Source: Chloroflexota bacterium (GTDB taxonomy: Bacteria; Chloroflexota; Dehalococcoidia; SZUA-161). From it: 15,947 nt of DNA. The notes beneath the pieces were generated by a model. It did no database searches, was not told the DNA's origin, and saw only the letters and a list, made by a program, of their open reading frames with translations. Shown piece after piece: positions 7,941-13,753 of the stretch (its first letter is position 1; every line of letters starts with the position of its first letter). Location of the stretch: contig DAOUTY010000013.1 in the NCBI GenBank assembly GCA_030668425.1, positions 1-15,947 on the forward strand, written 5' to 3'. Made by a program: the position numbers and the translations under genes.

Positions 7941-8900
7941 TCACCTCCCGCTGATCCTCTCGAGTTGCTCCTTTATCTGCTCGATGTCTCGTGCGAGTTG
8001 TCTGTCTATTTTAGATGTCTTGATTGAGAGCACATCCAATTTTCCAGCTTCTTCATCAACTTGCTGGCGAAGGAAGCTGCTGTTTGCCCTGGCCCTGAAA
8101 AACAGTGCCAGGAAAGCAAGCATTATGACTGCGAGCACGACGATGATGATTATGTAGATCACGAATGAGCCCTCTTCAACCGGTACGGGGAAATCTGAGG
8201 CAGATTCGGGTAAGGTATTAAGTAAACTGGTTGCATTCTCGACGTAGCCCTGACTGTAGAACTCCTCAGCGAGGGCTAGTATCTCTGTCGCGAGGTCTTC
8301 ATATTTAGGATCGGCGTCAGTGGTTTGCAATAAGCTGGTCTTCTCGGTCAGCGTCTGCTGGTAAGCGACTATTGCCTGATCCTTGACCTCAGCGGAACAT
8401 TCGTCTAGCAGTGCGTCATCCGGCCCCAGGGTAAGCTTTACCAGGGAAATGGACTCAATGAAATGAAGATAGTCACCATTGGGCAGTTTCTCAGATGTGT
8501 AGTCTGAAGGCACAGCCCCTTTCAATGTAAGTTGAGCAGTGCCTTTGACCACATCGAACTCGATAGTAGCTCGTCCTGGCTGCCACAACTCAGTATCTAT
8601 GCCCGGATAATCGTTTTCAAGACTCCAGTATACGTCCTCCACTTTTATCATAGGTGTGGTAAGACTCAAGGTAGTATTGGCCAAGTCAACGCCTATGTTG
8701 ACCTCCAGATAAACTGTGTAGGTAGCACCGGCCATCAATGGGCCATTGGTTACATCGCTGCCATCGATATTCTCGATGACGTAGGTTTCTATGACAGCGG
8801 GCGAGGGTTGTTGGGCATGAACTGTGGTGGGGCCTAATAACGACATTCCAAAGATCGCAGAGCATAAAACAAATATTGCAAGAAGGCGTTTTTGCTTCAT
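7941..8900 (-). CDS. Exported single-pass membrane protein with cytoplasmic coiled coil (319 aa)
   Basis: A signal peptide is clear: KQKR, a hydrophobic core LLAIFVLCSAIFGM, and a probable cleavage site after VHA (residue 29). Residues 30-165 look like a beta-rich extracytoplasmic domain. Residues ~166-240 are helical. A single transmembrane segment follows at ~246-268 (FVIYIIIIVVLAVIMLAFLALFF), ending in RARANSS. The last ~45 residues are a charged amphipathic helix rich in Lys, Glu, Arg and Asp, predicted to face the cytoplasm. This is a type I topology that could link an outside ligand or the cell envelope to the filament proteins inside. No family is recognised. The ATG overlaps the stop of the GAF-like gene (ATGA), with AAGGAG 8 nt upstream. 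The stop is 4 nt before the 904-aa gene, so the two are almost certainly translated together. Confidence 0.9.
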   Translation of the reverse strand: MKQKRLLAIFVLCSAIFGMSLLGPTTVHAQQPSPAVIETYVIENIDGSDVTNGPLMAGATYTVYLEVNIGVDLANTTLSLTTPMIKVEDVYWSLENDYPGIDTELWQPGRATIEFDVVKGTAQLTLKGAVPSDYTSEKLPNGDYLHFIESISLVKLTLGPDDALLDECSAEVKDQAIVAYQQTLTEKTSLLQTTDADPKYEDLATEILALAEEFYSQGYVENATSLLNTLPESASDFPVPVEEGSFVIYIIIIVVLAVIMLAFLALFFRARANSSFLRQQVDEEAGKLDVLSIKTSKIDRQLARDIEQIKEQLERISGR

Positions 8901-9427
8901 AGCCGATACTCCTTTGCCAGACGTGTTTCGCTATATGGGGCTTCCTCTCGAGGATGGCGATGACAGTGTCTTACTGTTGTAGCAGTGCTAGAGGACGTGG
9001 TTGTTCTCGAGAATCTAAATAACATCTTCGCGTTTGTACCTCTGCTATCTGCAAGAGTCGAGCCGCTGTTGGTTTCCAAACTAGGCATATACCAGTAACC
9101 AGAGCGCCTGACTCCGCCGGTGGAGTGCTGGAGTATGCTGGCAGCGTCTGTTAATAGGTCAACATCGCTGTTGTGCCAAGCATAGCATCGCTCATAATCA
9201 CTGTCAACAGTCCTTTGGTTTAGTGCAAGGACTCCAATTGGATAAAGCGGCGATCGTATGGGTACCATCATCGCAAACCAACTCTCTACTGGGAATCGGG
9301 TCTGATCGTAGAATGCCCTTTGGATCTTAGCTTGACTGGCAATTCCCTTGGAATCAGAAATAGAATCAATCGATTCGGGAGAATCAGCTAGTCCGTAGTA
9401 CTTGCAATATAAGGACTGAAAGCTCAT
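8897..9427 (-). CDS. Small GAF-like protein, possibly degenerate (176 aa)
   Basis: Residues ~28-100 resemble the second half of a GAF domain: SWFAMMVPIRSP followed by PIGVLALNQ, then a D-x-DLLTDAASIL helix. GAF domains sense small molecules or act as dimerisation modules. The first third of a normal GAF fold is short or missing. Residues 103-176 are low-complexity (SRTTTSSSTATTVRHC) and do not look like a folded domain, which could mean a degraded gene or a frameshift. The ATG at 9425-9427 has no evident ribosome binding site; the frame is closed upstream by a TGA, so no longer version is possible. It is the first gene behind the operon promoter and overlaps the next gene by 4 nt. A regulatory input for the cytoskeletal operon is possible. 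A fossil leader open frame is the alternative. Confidence 0.55.
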   Translation of the reverse strand: MSFQSLYCKYYGLADSPESIDSISDSKGIASQAKIQRAFYDQTRFPVESWFAMMVPIRSPLYPIGVLALNQRTVDSDYERCYAWHNSDVDLLTDAASILQHSTGGVRRSGYWYMPSLETNSGSTLADSRGTNAKMLFRFSRTTTSSSTATTVRHCHRHPREEAPYSETRLAKEYRL

Positions 9428-9443
9428 AGTAACTAGCGCTGTT

Positions 9444-9471
9444 AGTCCGCAAGCTCACAGGGTTGCGGACT
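9444..9471 (-). promoter_or_regulatory. Inverted repeat at predicted operon start point (leader hairpin or operator)
   Basis: AGTCCGCAA at 9444-9452 and TTGCGGACT at 9463-9471 are perfect 9-nt inverted copies around a 10-nt spacer. On the minus strand the repeat begins at the predicted +1 of the operon promoter, so it would form a hairpin at the very 5' end of the transcript or act as a two-fold operator. No T-run follows it on either strand, which argues against a terminator. Confidence 0.6.
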
Positions 9472-9477
9472 GCACTA

Positions 9478-9506
9478 GGTTTACCACTTTTGGGTGCTTT
9501 TGTCAA
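9478..9506 (-). promoter_or_regulatory. Promoter for the tubulin-like operon
   Basis: On the minus strand a perfect TTGACA (9501-9506) is followed after 17 nt by TAAACC (9478-9483). A TG one base upstream of the -10 gives an extended -10. The -10 itself is weak (3/6). The predicted start is near 9471, about 44 nt before the GAF-like ORF. It is the best candidate for driving the six-gene operon independently of glnA. Confidence 0.55.
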
Positions 9507-9527
9507 TCCCCAAGAGGATTACGTGCC

Positions 9528-10871
9528 TTACAAGATTGGCAGGTATCTCTTGAGCTCGTATTCGGACACGTGAGTCCGGTACCGATCCCATTCAATCTTT
9601 TTGTTGGTGATGAAAGCATCGAAGACGTGATCGCCAAGGGCTTTTCGCACGACCTCACTCTTTTCAGTGAGTTGAATGGCCTCTATGAGGCTGCCCGGCA
9701 GCATGCCTATTCCCCTTCTTTCCCTCTCTTTATCGCTCATCTCGTATACGTTCTCTTGCACGGGCTCCGGAGCTTCATACCCTTTCTCGATTCCGTCCAG
9801 TCCTGCGGCGAGCATTACGCTGAAGGCAAGGTAGGGGTTGCAGGCGGGATCTGGCGATCTGAACTCTATCCTTGTAGCTTTTTCCTTGCCTGGCTGGTAC
9901 TCCGGGACTCTGATCAGGTCTGATCGGTTGCGACATGCCCAGGAAAGATAGACCGGTGCCTCGTACCCGGGAACCAACCGCTTGTAGGAGTTGACCCACT
10001 GATTGGTGATGGATGTGATTTCAGGGCCATGCTTTAGCAGGCCAGCCACATAACTCTTGGCAGTTTTTGAGAGGTGGTGCTCGTCACTAGCATCGAAGAA
10101 GGTGTTATGCCCCTCTTTGAATAGAGACTGGTGAACGTGCATACCGCTGCCGTTGATGCCGAACATGGGTTTGGGCATGAATGTCGCGTAAACGCCGTTT
10201 TTCAGGGCTATTTCTTTCACTACAAGGCGGTAGGTCATGACATTATCTGCCATGGTGAGGGCGTCGGTATATCTCATATCTATCTCGTGCTGGCTGGGTG
10301 CGACCTCGTGATGGGAGTACTCGACGCCTATACCAAGTTCCTGGAGAGTGAGGACTGTTTCCCTCCTCAGGTCTGTGGCTGTGTCTCTGGGGGTCATATC
10401 GAAGTAGCCCCCGTCATCCAGCGTCTCGGTTCCCTTGGAGTCGCGGAAGTAGAAGTACTCGAGCTCAGGTCCTACATAGAAGGTGTAGCCCATATCGGCT
10501 GCCCGCTTGAGGTTTCTCTTCAGGACGTATCTGGGGTCGCCATCGAAGGGCTCGCCGCCGGGCCTTAGAATGTCGCAGAACATTCGGGCCACGGCGTTGT
10601 GCTCCCTTGGTCTCCAGGGTAGTAGCTGGAAGGTATCGGGGTCAGGCAGGGCGACCATGTCGCTCTCGTCGATGCGGGCAAACCCCTCTATAGATGAGCC
10701 ATCGAAGCCCATCCCATGGTCGAGGGCGTTTTCCAGTTCTTCTGTGGTGATGGCGAAGCTCTTCAGGATGCCCAGGATGTCTGTGAACCAGAGCCTGGTG
10801 AACTTTACGTCATGCTCCTTTGCCATCTTGAGGACGTACTCCGTGCCTTCTTGCCTGCTTTGGTTTGGCAT
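9528..10871 (-). CDS. glnA: Glutamine synthetase, type I alpha
   Basis: It condenses glutamate and ammonia to glutamine with ATP, the main entry of ammonia into metabolism; it acts as a cytoplasmic dodecamer. Visible signatures are FDGSSIEGFARIDESD (56-71), the metal/glutamate site GPELEYF (134-140), EVAPSQHEID (189-198), the ATP-site loop NGSGMHVH (240-247), the flap region KRLVPGYEAP and RIEFRSPDPACNPYL (334-348). The length (447 aa) and absence of the ~25-residue insertion fit the GSI-alpha class. In that class control is by feedback inhibition rather than adenylylation; NVYEMSDKERE replaces the NLYDLPPEE adenylylation site. Arg66 aligns with the B. subtilis arginine (R62) needed for feedback inhibition. 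The start is secured by AAGGAGG 5 nt before the ATG. It stands alone between two operons. Confidence 0.97.
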   Translation of the reverse strand: MPNQSRQEGTEYVLKMAKEHDVKFTRLWFTDILGILKSFAITTEELENALDHGMGFDGSSIEGFARIDESDMVALPDPDTFQLLPWRPREHNAVARMFCDILRPGGEPFDGDPRYVLKRNLKRAADMGYTFYVGPELEYFYFRDSKGTETLDDGGYFDMTPRDTATDLRRETVLTLQELGIGVEYSHHEVAPSQHEIDMRYTDALTMADNVMTYRLVVKEIALKNGVYATFMPKPMFGINGSGMHVHQSLFKEGHNTFFDASDEHHLSKTAKSYVAGLLKHGPEITSITNQWVNSYKRLVPGYEAPVYLSWACRNRSDLIRVPEYQPGKEKATRIEFRSPDPACNPYLAFSVMLAAGLDGIEKGYEAPEPVQENVYEMSDKERERRGIGMLPGSLIEAIQLTEKSEVVRKALGDHVFDAFITNKKIEWDRYRTHVSEYELKRYLPIL

Positions 10872-10876
10872 CTCAA

Positions 10877-10883
10877 CCTCCTT
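10877..10883 (-). promoter_or_regulatory. Consensus ribosome binding site of glnA
   Basis: AAGGAGG on the minus strand lies 5 nt upstream of the ATG at 10869-10871. It fixes the start codon and indicates high translation. Confidence 0.85.
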
Positions 10884-10929
10884 TGTACATAGATCGTAGA
10901 TAAGGAGAAATCACGAATAAAGGCGGAGA

Positions 10930-10963
10930 AACTTACAATATATCATGTATCGCACCGTAAGTT
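10930..10963 (-). promoter_or_regulatory. Inverted repeat in glnA leader
   Basis: AACTTAC (10930-10936) and GTAAGTT (10957-10963) are perfect inverted copies around a 20-nt AT-rich spacer, 60-90 nt upstream of glnA. It could be a regulator site or a leader stem. It does not match the GlnR/TnrA consensus (TGTnA-n7-TnACA) well, so no regulator is named. Confidence 0.4.
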
Positions 10964-11008
10964 GTATGTAATGCTACCAGCCAGTTTTCTTACTCGGCAT
11001 CTGTCCTT

Positions 11009-11033
11009 GGCAACAATTGCCTACATTATAACA
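11009..11033 (-). promoter_or_regulatory. Extended -10 promoter of glnA with a dyad at the start point
   Basis: On the minus strand TGT-TATAAT (11025-11033) is an extended -10 with a perfect TATAAT; no good -35 is seen. A short dyad, GGCAA-CAA-TTGCC (11009-11021), covers the predicted start near 11018. This gives a leader of about 147 nt, long enough to carry regulation. The nitrogen link is inferred only from the downstream gene. Confidence 0.5.
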
Positions 11034-11160
11034 AGAATTCCGCGGAAGCGGTTGGTTGCACCAGGTACTTTGGAAAAAGCTGTAGAAGATAGAAGTCCAA
11101 GCGATATTAAAGCTGTTTGGTACGTTGCAATCCAGTGAAGATTATATAAAAAGCCTTCGA
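11034..11160. other. Gene-free spacer upstream of glnA
   Basis: No open frame with a ribosome binding site, no RNA gene and no repeat is evident. A second TATAAT on the minus strand (11141-11146) lacks a supporting -35 box. Together with the repeat cluster to its right this forms the ~640-nt gap between glnA and the SCP2-like gene. Confidence 0.5.
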
Positions 11161-11166
11161 GGATGA

Positions 11167-11184
11167 CCCGCAGCTTGCTGCGGG
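11167..11184. repeat. Palindromic hairpin repeat, first of a cluster
   Basis: CCCGCAG-CTTG-CTGCGGG is a perfect 7-bp stem with a 4-nt loop. The flanks (GGATGA before it, GGATGAATC after it) look like the dispersed GC-rich palindromes seen in many Chloroflexota intergenic regions; this is a recollection of style, not a match. Confidence 0.55.
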
Positions 11185-11221
11185 GATGAATCATTCACGC
11201 ATTCAAAATGCTGGGGTTTCT

Positions 11222-11242
11222 AAAGGGGATTTGTTCCCCTTT
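11222..11242. repeat. AAAGGGGA/TCCCCTTT hairpin
   Basis: An 8-bp perfect inverted repeat (11222-11229 with 11235-11242) around a 5-nt loop. It lies between two other palindromes and is probably part of the same mosaic of intergenic repeats. Confidence 0.5.
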
Positions 11243-11261
11243 GGCTGAGGGCGTGGTTTGG

Positions 11262-11281
11262 ATTCCTGCTTTCGCAGGAAT
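11262..11281. repeat. dRS3-like palindromic repeat (ATTCCTGC-TTTC-GCAGGAAT)
   Basis: An 8-bp perfect stem with a 4-nt loop. It belongs to the widespread ATTCC...GGAAT class of intergenic repeats whose chance translation is VIPAKAGIQ, exactly what the minus strand reads here. Such repeats, described as dRS3 in Neisseria and found in many phyla, are known recombination and integration hotspots. Confidence 0.75.
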
Positions 11282-11329
11282 GACACGAGTCAGGGGCGTT
11301 AATAGTTCGACGGGCGCACCACAAGAAGA

Positions 11330-11347
11330 GGCGTTTCGCGAAACGCC
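11330..11347. terminator. 18-nt perfect palindrome, terminator-like
   Basis: GGCGTTTCGCGAAACGCC is a perfect 18-nt palindrome. On the plus strand CCTTCGGTTTTTG follows; on the minus strand TCTTCTTGTGG follows. It lies ~170 nt downstream of the SCP2-like gene, so on the minus strand it could terminate the aldehyde oxidoreductase operon, though the T-run there is weak. Otherwise it is another dispersed palindrome. Confidence 0.45.
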
Positions 11348-11394
11348 CCTTCGGTTTTTGGGGTAACCGACATCCATGACGCCGTTCGCTGCAA

Positions 11395-11422
11395 GTAGGG
11401 GCACGGCATGCCGTGCCCCTAC
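11395..11422. repeat. 28-nt perfect palindrome, dispersed-repeat type
   Basis: GTAGGGGCACGGCA at 11395-11408 is followed immediately by its exact reverse complement at 11409-11422, with no loop. This 'GTAGGGGCAC...GTGCCCCTAC' type is familiar as a dispersed intergenic repeat in cyanobacteria and Chloroflexota. It can extrude as a cruciform. Confidence 0.75.
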
Positions 11423-11470
11423 ACTCTGCGGGCGATCGATTTATATCTCAAGGCGAATGTTAGTATAGGC

Positions 11471-11497
11471 GGTGGGTTTCGCTGCGTTTAACCCACC
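11471..11497. repeat. GGTGGGTT/AACCCACC palindromic repeat
   Basis: An 8-bp perfect stem (11471-11478 with 11490-11497) around an 11-nt loop containing TCGCTGCG. It resembles the widely dispersed GGTGGG...CCCACC intergenic repeats. It lies 21 nt downstream of the stop of the SCP2-like gene, so its transcript hairpin could stabilise that mRNA 3' end. Confidence 0.65.
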
Positions 11498-11517
11498 CTG
11501 CCACTCTGTCCTGAGTG

Positions 11518-12012
11518 CTAGACCCCCAATCGCTCTCTGAATTCCTTAACCTGAGCCTTATATTCCTCCAACCTCTGGGGAGACATATCATCGGGCCATT
11601 CGGTATCCACTTTGTTGAAGGCATCAACCAGGGCCGGACTCTTTGAGGCCAGCGCTATAATCTTCGGCGCCTCGCCCTTAGCCAGCTTTATCTTCCCGGT
11701 CATGAAGGATGAGACGAAGCCCTCATCTTTTTGTATGAGCCTCTTCCAAATCCTGGGCGGCGCGGTGAGGATAAACTCGGCTTTCCTTTCGGAGTCCTCC
11801 TTGCTCATAAGGGTGCTATCATCCTGCAGCACTCCGTCCTCCACATGAGTGCCGAAGTCGATATCCTCGTCCAGACCGAACTTTGGGTCTGCCTCAATAC
11901 GAAAAGAAAGGAATATGGTCATCCCCTTAAAGATCTTAGTTGCGTTCTCCGGGTTTGCCCTGTAATTCTCCCCCACCGCTGCCACCCATTCAGGTGTTGC
12001 ATAAGCTATCAT
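11518..12012 (-). CDS. SCP2-like sterol/lipid carrier domain protein (164 aa)
   Basis: The C-terminal half carries the SCP2 pattern: a strand block with KAEFILTAPPRIWKRLIQ, then FVSSFMTGKIKLAKGEAPKI (99-118) and the terminal helix ASKSPALVDAFNKV. SCP2 domains hold fatty acyl or sterol chains in a hydrophobic tunnel. The length (164 aa) fits a single stand-alone domain; there is no signal peptide or transmembrane segment. It follows the acyl-CoA synthetase by 18 nt and shares its operon. The simplest reading is that it carries the hydrophobic substrate or acyl-CoA product of the upstream enzymes. The start ATG has GGGAG ~6 nt upstream. The carried ligand is not predictable from the sequence. 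Confidence 0.75.
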   Translation of the reverse strand: MIAYATPEWVAAVGENYRANPENATKIFKGMTIFLSFRIEADPKFGLDEDIDFGTHVEDGVLQDDSTLMSKEDSERKAEFILTAPPRIWKRLIQKDEGFVSSFMTGKIKLAKGEAPKIIALASKSPALVDAFNKVDTEWPDDMSPQRLEEYKAQVKEFRERLGV

Positions 12013-12030
12013 TTCTCTCTCCCTTTTCCT

Positions 12031-13725
12031 CTATTTGAGCACTCCTTGTTCCTTCATCTTCTTGATTTCCTCTTCTCTTAATGCTCTCTTGAATATTTTC
12101 TCTGTTACGGTCAGGGGCAACTCGTCTCTGAACTCGATATGTTTGGGAACTGCGACAGAGGGGAGTTTGTCCTTGCAATAGGCGATAATCTCGTCAGGAT
12201 TCAACTTGCCCTTGTATTCTTCCTTTGGCTTTATAAAAGCCTTTATTCTCTCGCTCCCCGGGCGCTCGGGATCGGGGATTCCCACCGCCGCGGCCATAGC
12301 CACCCCGGGGTATTTAAATAGAACCTCATCAACCTCCGTCGTATAAACCTTGAGCCCCGAGATATTCGCCATATCCTTGATCCGGTCTTCGAGGATAAAA
12401 TATCCATCTTCATCCATTCTTCCGATATCACCACTGTGCAGCCAGCCATTATCTAGTCCGCTGCCAGGGGTAGGCCAGTATCCCTTCATCGTCTGTGGCC
12501 CTCGAATGAGTATTTCACCGCTTTCCCCTGCACCAAGCTCCTCGCCTGTTTCTACATCCACGATTTTCACCTCGGTATCAGGAACCGGCACACCGATACC
12601 CAGTATCTCCTTAGTAACAAAACCGGTGATTTTGGAATAGGTTGAAAGATTTGCGTGAGTCAAGGGGCCACACTCGGTCAAGCCGTAGCCTTCTGATACC
12701 GGCATCATGATATCCCGTTTGATCGTCTCAAAGACCTCCTTCGGAAGTGGAGCTGCGCCTGACATGAACATGACTGGCAGTCTCCCAATTTTCCTCTCAG
12801 CTATCTTCATAAGGTGAGTAGGAACAACATAAACCAGCATGGGGCGGTTCTCTTTCAAAAGGCGGACGGTCTGGTCGATGTCTCTGGGGTCAGAAACCAA
12901 CAGAATCCGCAGGCCCAAGGCAATAGCGCCCTGCATGCCTAAATGTCCGTACGAATGGAACAAGGGAACAACTATTTGCGAAGCGGCTTTTCCTTTCACC
13001 CCCGGCCACAAAGGTTCAAGTAACCATATGGCTTGTCTAACATTGCAAGCCCTGTTGTAGTGGGTTATCATCACACCTTTTGGCACTCCAGTGGCACCCC
13101 CGGTGAAGGAAAGATAGGCCAGATCCTCCACCGGATCGATGTCAACCTGAGGGGGATTCGGTTCATGTTCTGCTATGAGGTCTTTGAACTGATAGGCACC
13201 AGGCACTTCTTTTACCTCGGGCTCTTGTGCGGAGTAATCCATGGGTGATGTGACTATTATGTTCTTGAGTTTCGTTTTATCTTTTATTGAATTGACCAGA
13301 CTGAAGGCATCGTCCGAGCAAATCACTGTCTCCGCGCCTGATTCGCCTATCTCATATTCCAGGTCAAGGACCTTGTGAAGCGTACTGCAGGGAACGAGAG
13401 CGGCACCCGTTTTCGACACAGCGAAGTCAGTTATGATGAACTGGGGGCAATTAGGAAGAATTGTTGCTACCTTGTCACCCTTCTTTACACCCAACCCTGC
13501 AAGTGCGTTCGCTAGTTTGTTTACATAAAGCTCCAGTTCGCTGTACTTTATTTTCCTTCCCAAGTACTCAACAGCAACTTGGCCAGGATATGCTTCGGCC
13601 GAATCATCCAAGAACTTATACATCGGTGTTATGGGATATGGTTCCAGACTCTTTTTCAGTGTATAGGGCCCGAGCTTATAGTGCTTAAGCCAGGGTTTGT
13701 CACTTCCCTTTATCTTCTCCGCCAT
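12031..13725 (-). CDS. AMP-forming acyl-CoA synthetase (564 aa)
   Basis: It activates a carboxylic acid with ATP to an acyl-adenylate and then to acyl-CoA. All core ANL motifs are present. The phosphate loop is SFTGGATGVPKGV (206-218), slightly atypical with GGA where most have SGT. The A5 motif is EGYGLTECGP (345-354). SGD at 431-433 and Arg448 lie in the hinge region (DRIKDM). The C-terminal domain has PLTVTEKIFKRAL with the catalytic-lysine candidate Lys543. The length fits long/medium-chain acyl-CoA ligases of the FadD type. The chain-length preference cannot be read with confidence. It starts 28 nt after the aldehyde oxidoreductase stop, with AAAGGA ahead of the ATG. Coupling to that enzyme suggests that the acid produced by aldehyde oxidation, or destined for reduction, is interconverted with its CoA ester. 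Confidence 0.92.
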   Translation of the reverse strand: MAEKIKGSDKPWLKHYKLGPYTLKKSLEPYPITPMYKFLDDSAEAYPGQVAVEYLGRKIKYSELELYVNKLANALAGLGVKKGDKVATILPNCPQFIITDFAVSKTGAALVPCSTLHKVLDLEYEIGESGAETVICSDDAFSLVNSIKDKTKLKNIIVTSPMDYSAQEPEVKEVPGAYQFKDLIAEHEPNPPQVDIDPVEDLAYLSFTGGATGVPKGVMITHYNRACNVRQAIWLLEPLWPGVKGKAASQIVVPLFHSYGHLGMQGAIALGLRILLVSDPRDIDQTVRLLKENRPMLVYVVPTHLMKIAERKIGRLPVMFMSGAAPLPKEVFETIKRDIMMPVSEGYGLTECGPLTHANLSTYSKITGFVTKEILGIGVPVPDTEVKIVDVETGEELGAGESGEILIRGPQTMKGYWPTPGSGLDNGWLHSGDIGRMDEDGYFILEDRIKDMANISGLKVYTTEVDEVLFKYPGVAMAAAVGIPDPERPGSERIKAFIKPKEEYKGKLNPDEIIAYCKDKLPSVAVPKHIEFRDELPLTVTEKIFKRALREEEIKKMKEQGVLK

Positions 13726-13753
13726 CAGTAGTCCTTTCCATCACTCCTATATA

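Noticed and set aside
485..9427. TubZ/TubR-type plasmid partition system
   Set aside because: There is no small helix-turn-helix TubR gene and no iteron-like centromere repeats near the tubulin-like genes, and the membrane partners do not fit plasmid segregation.
485..9427. Standard FtsZ cell-division cluster
   Set aside because: Both proteins diverge from FtsZ in length, T7 loop and tail, and no ftsA, ftsQ, mur or sepF-like genes are adjacent.
9505..9520. Possible terminator after glnA (AATCC/GGATT)
   Set aside because: The stem is only 5 bp, has no following T-run on the minus strand, and overlaps the -35 box of the next operon.
10131..10568. 145-aa plus-strand ORF antisense to glnA
   Set aside because: It is a shadow of the strongly conserved glnA coding sequence; the conserved domain is entirely on the other strand.
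11141..11146. TATAAT on the minus strand as an upstream glnA promoter
   Set aside because: No acceptable -35 hexamer lies at 16-18 nt and there is no extended -10; the AT-rich run alone explains it.
11195..11404. 69-aa minus-strand ORF in the repeat cluster
   Set aside because: Its sequence includes VIPAKAGIQ, the well-known chance translation of a dRS3-like palindromic repeat; there is no ribosome binding site.
10872..11517. CRISPR array or insertion-sequence remnant in the long gene-free region
   Set aside because: The palindromes differ from one another and are not regularly spaced; no transposase fragment or direct target duplication was seen.
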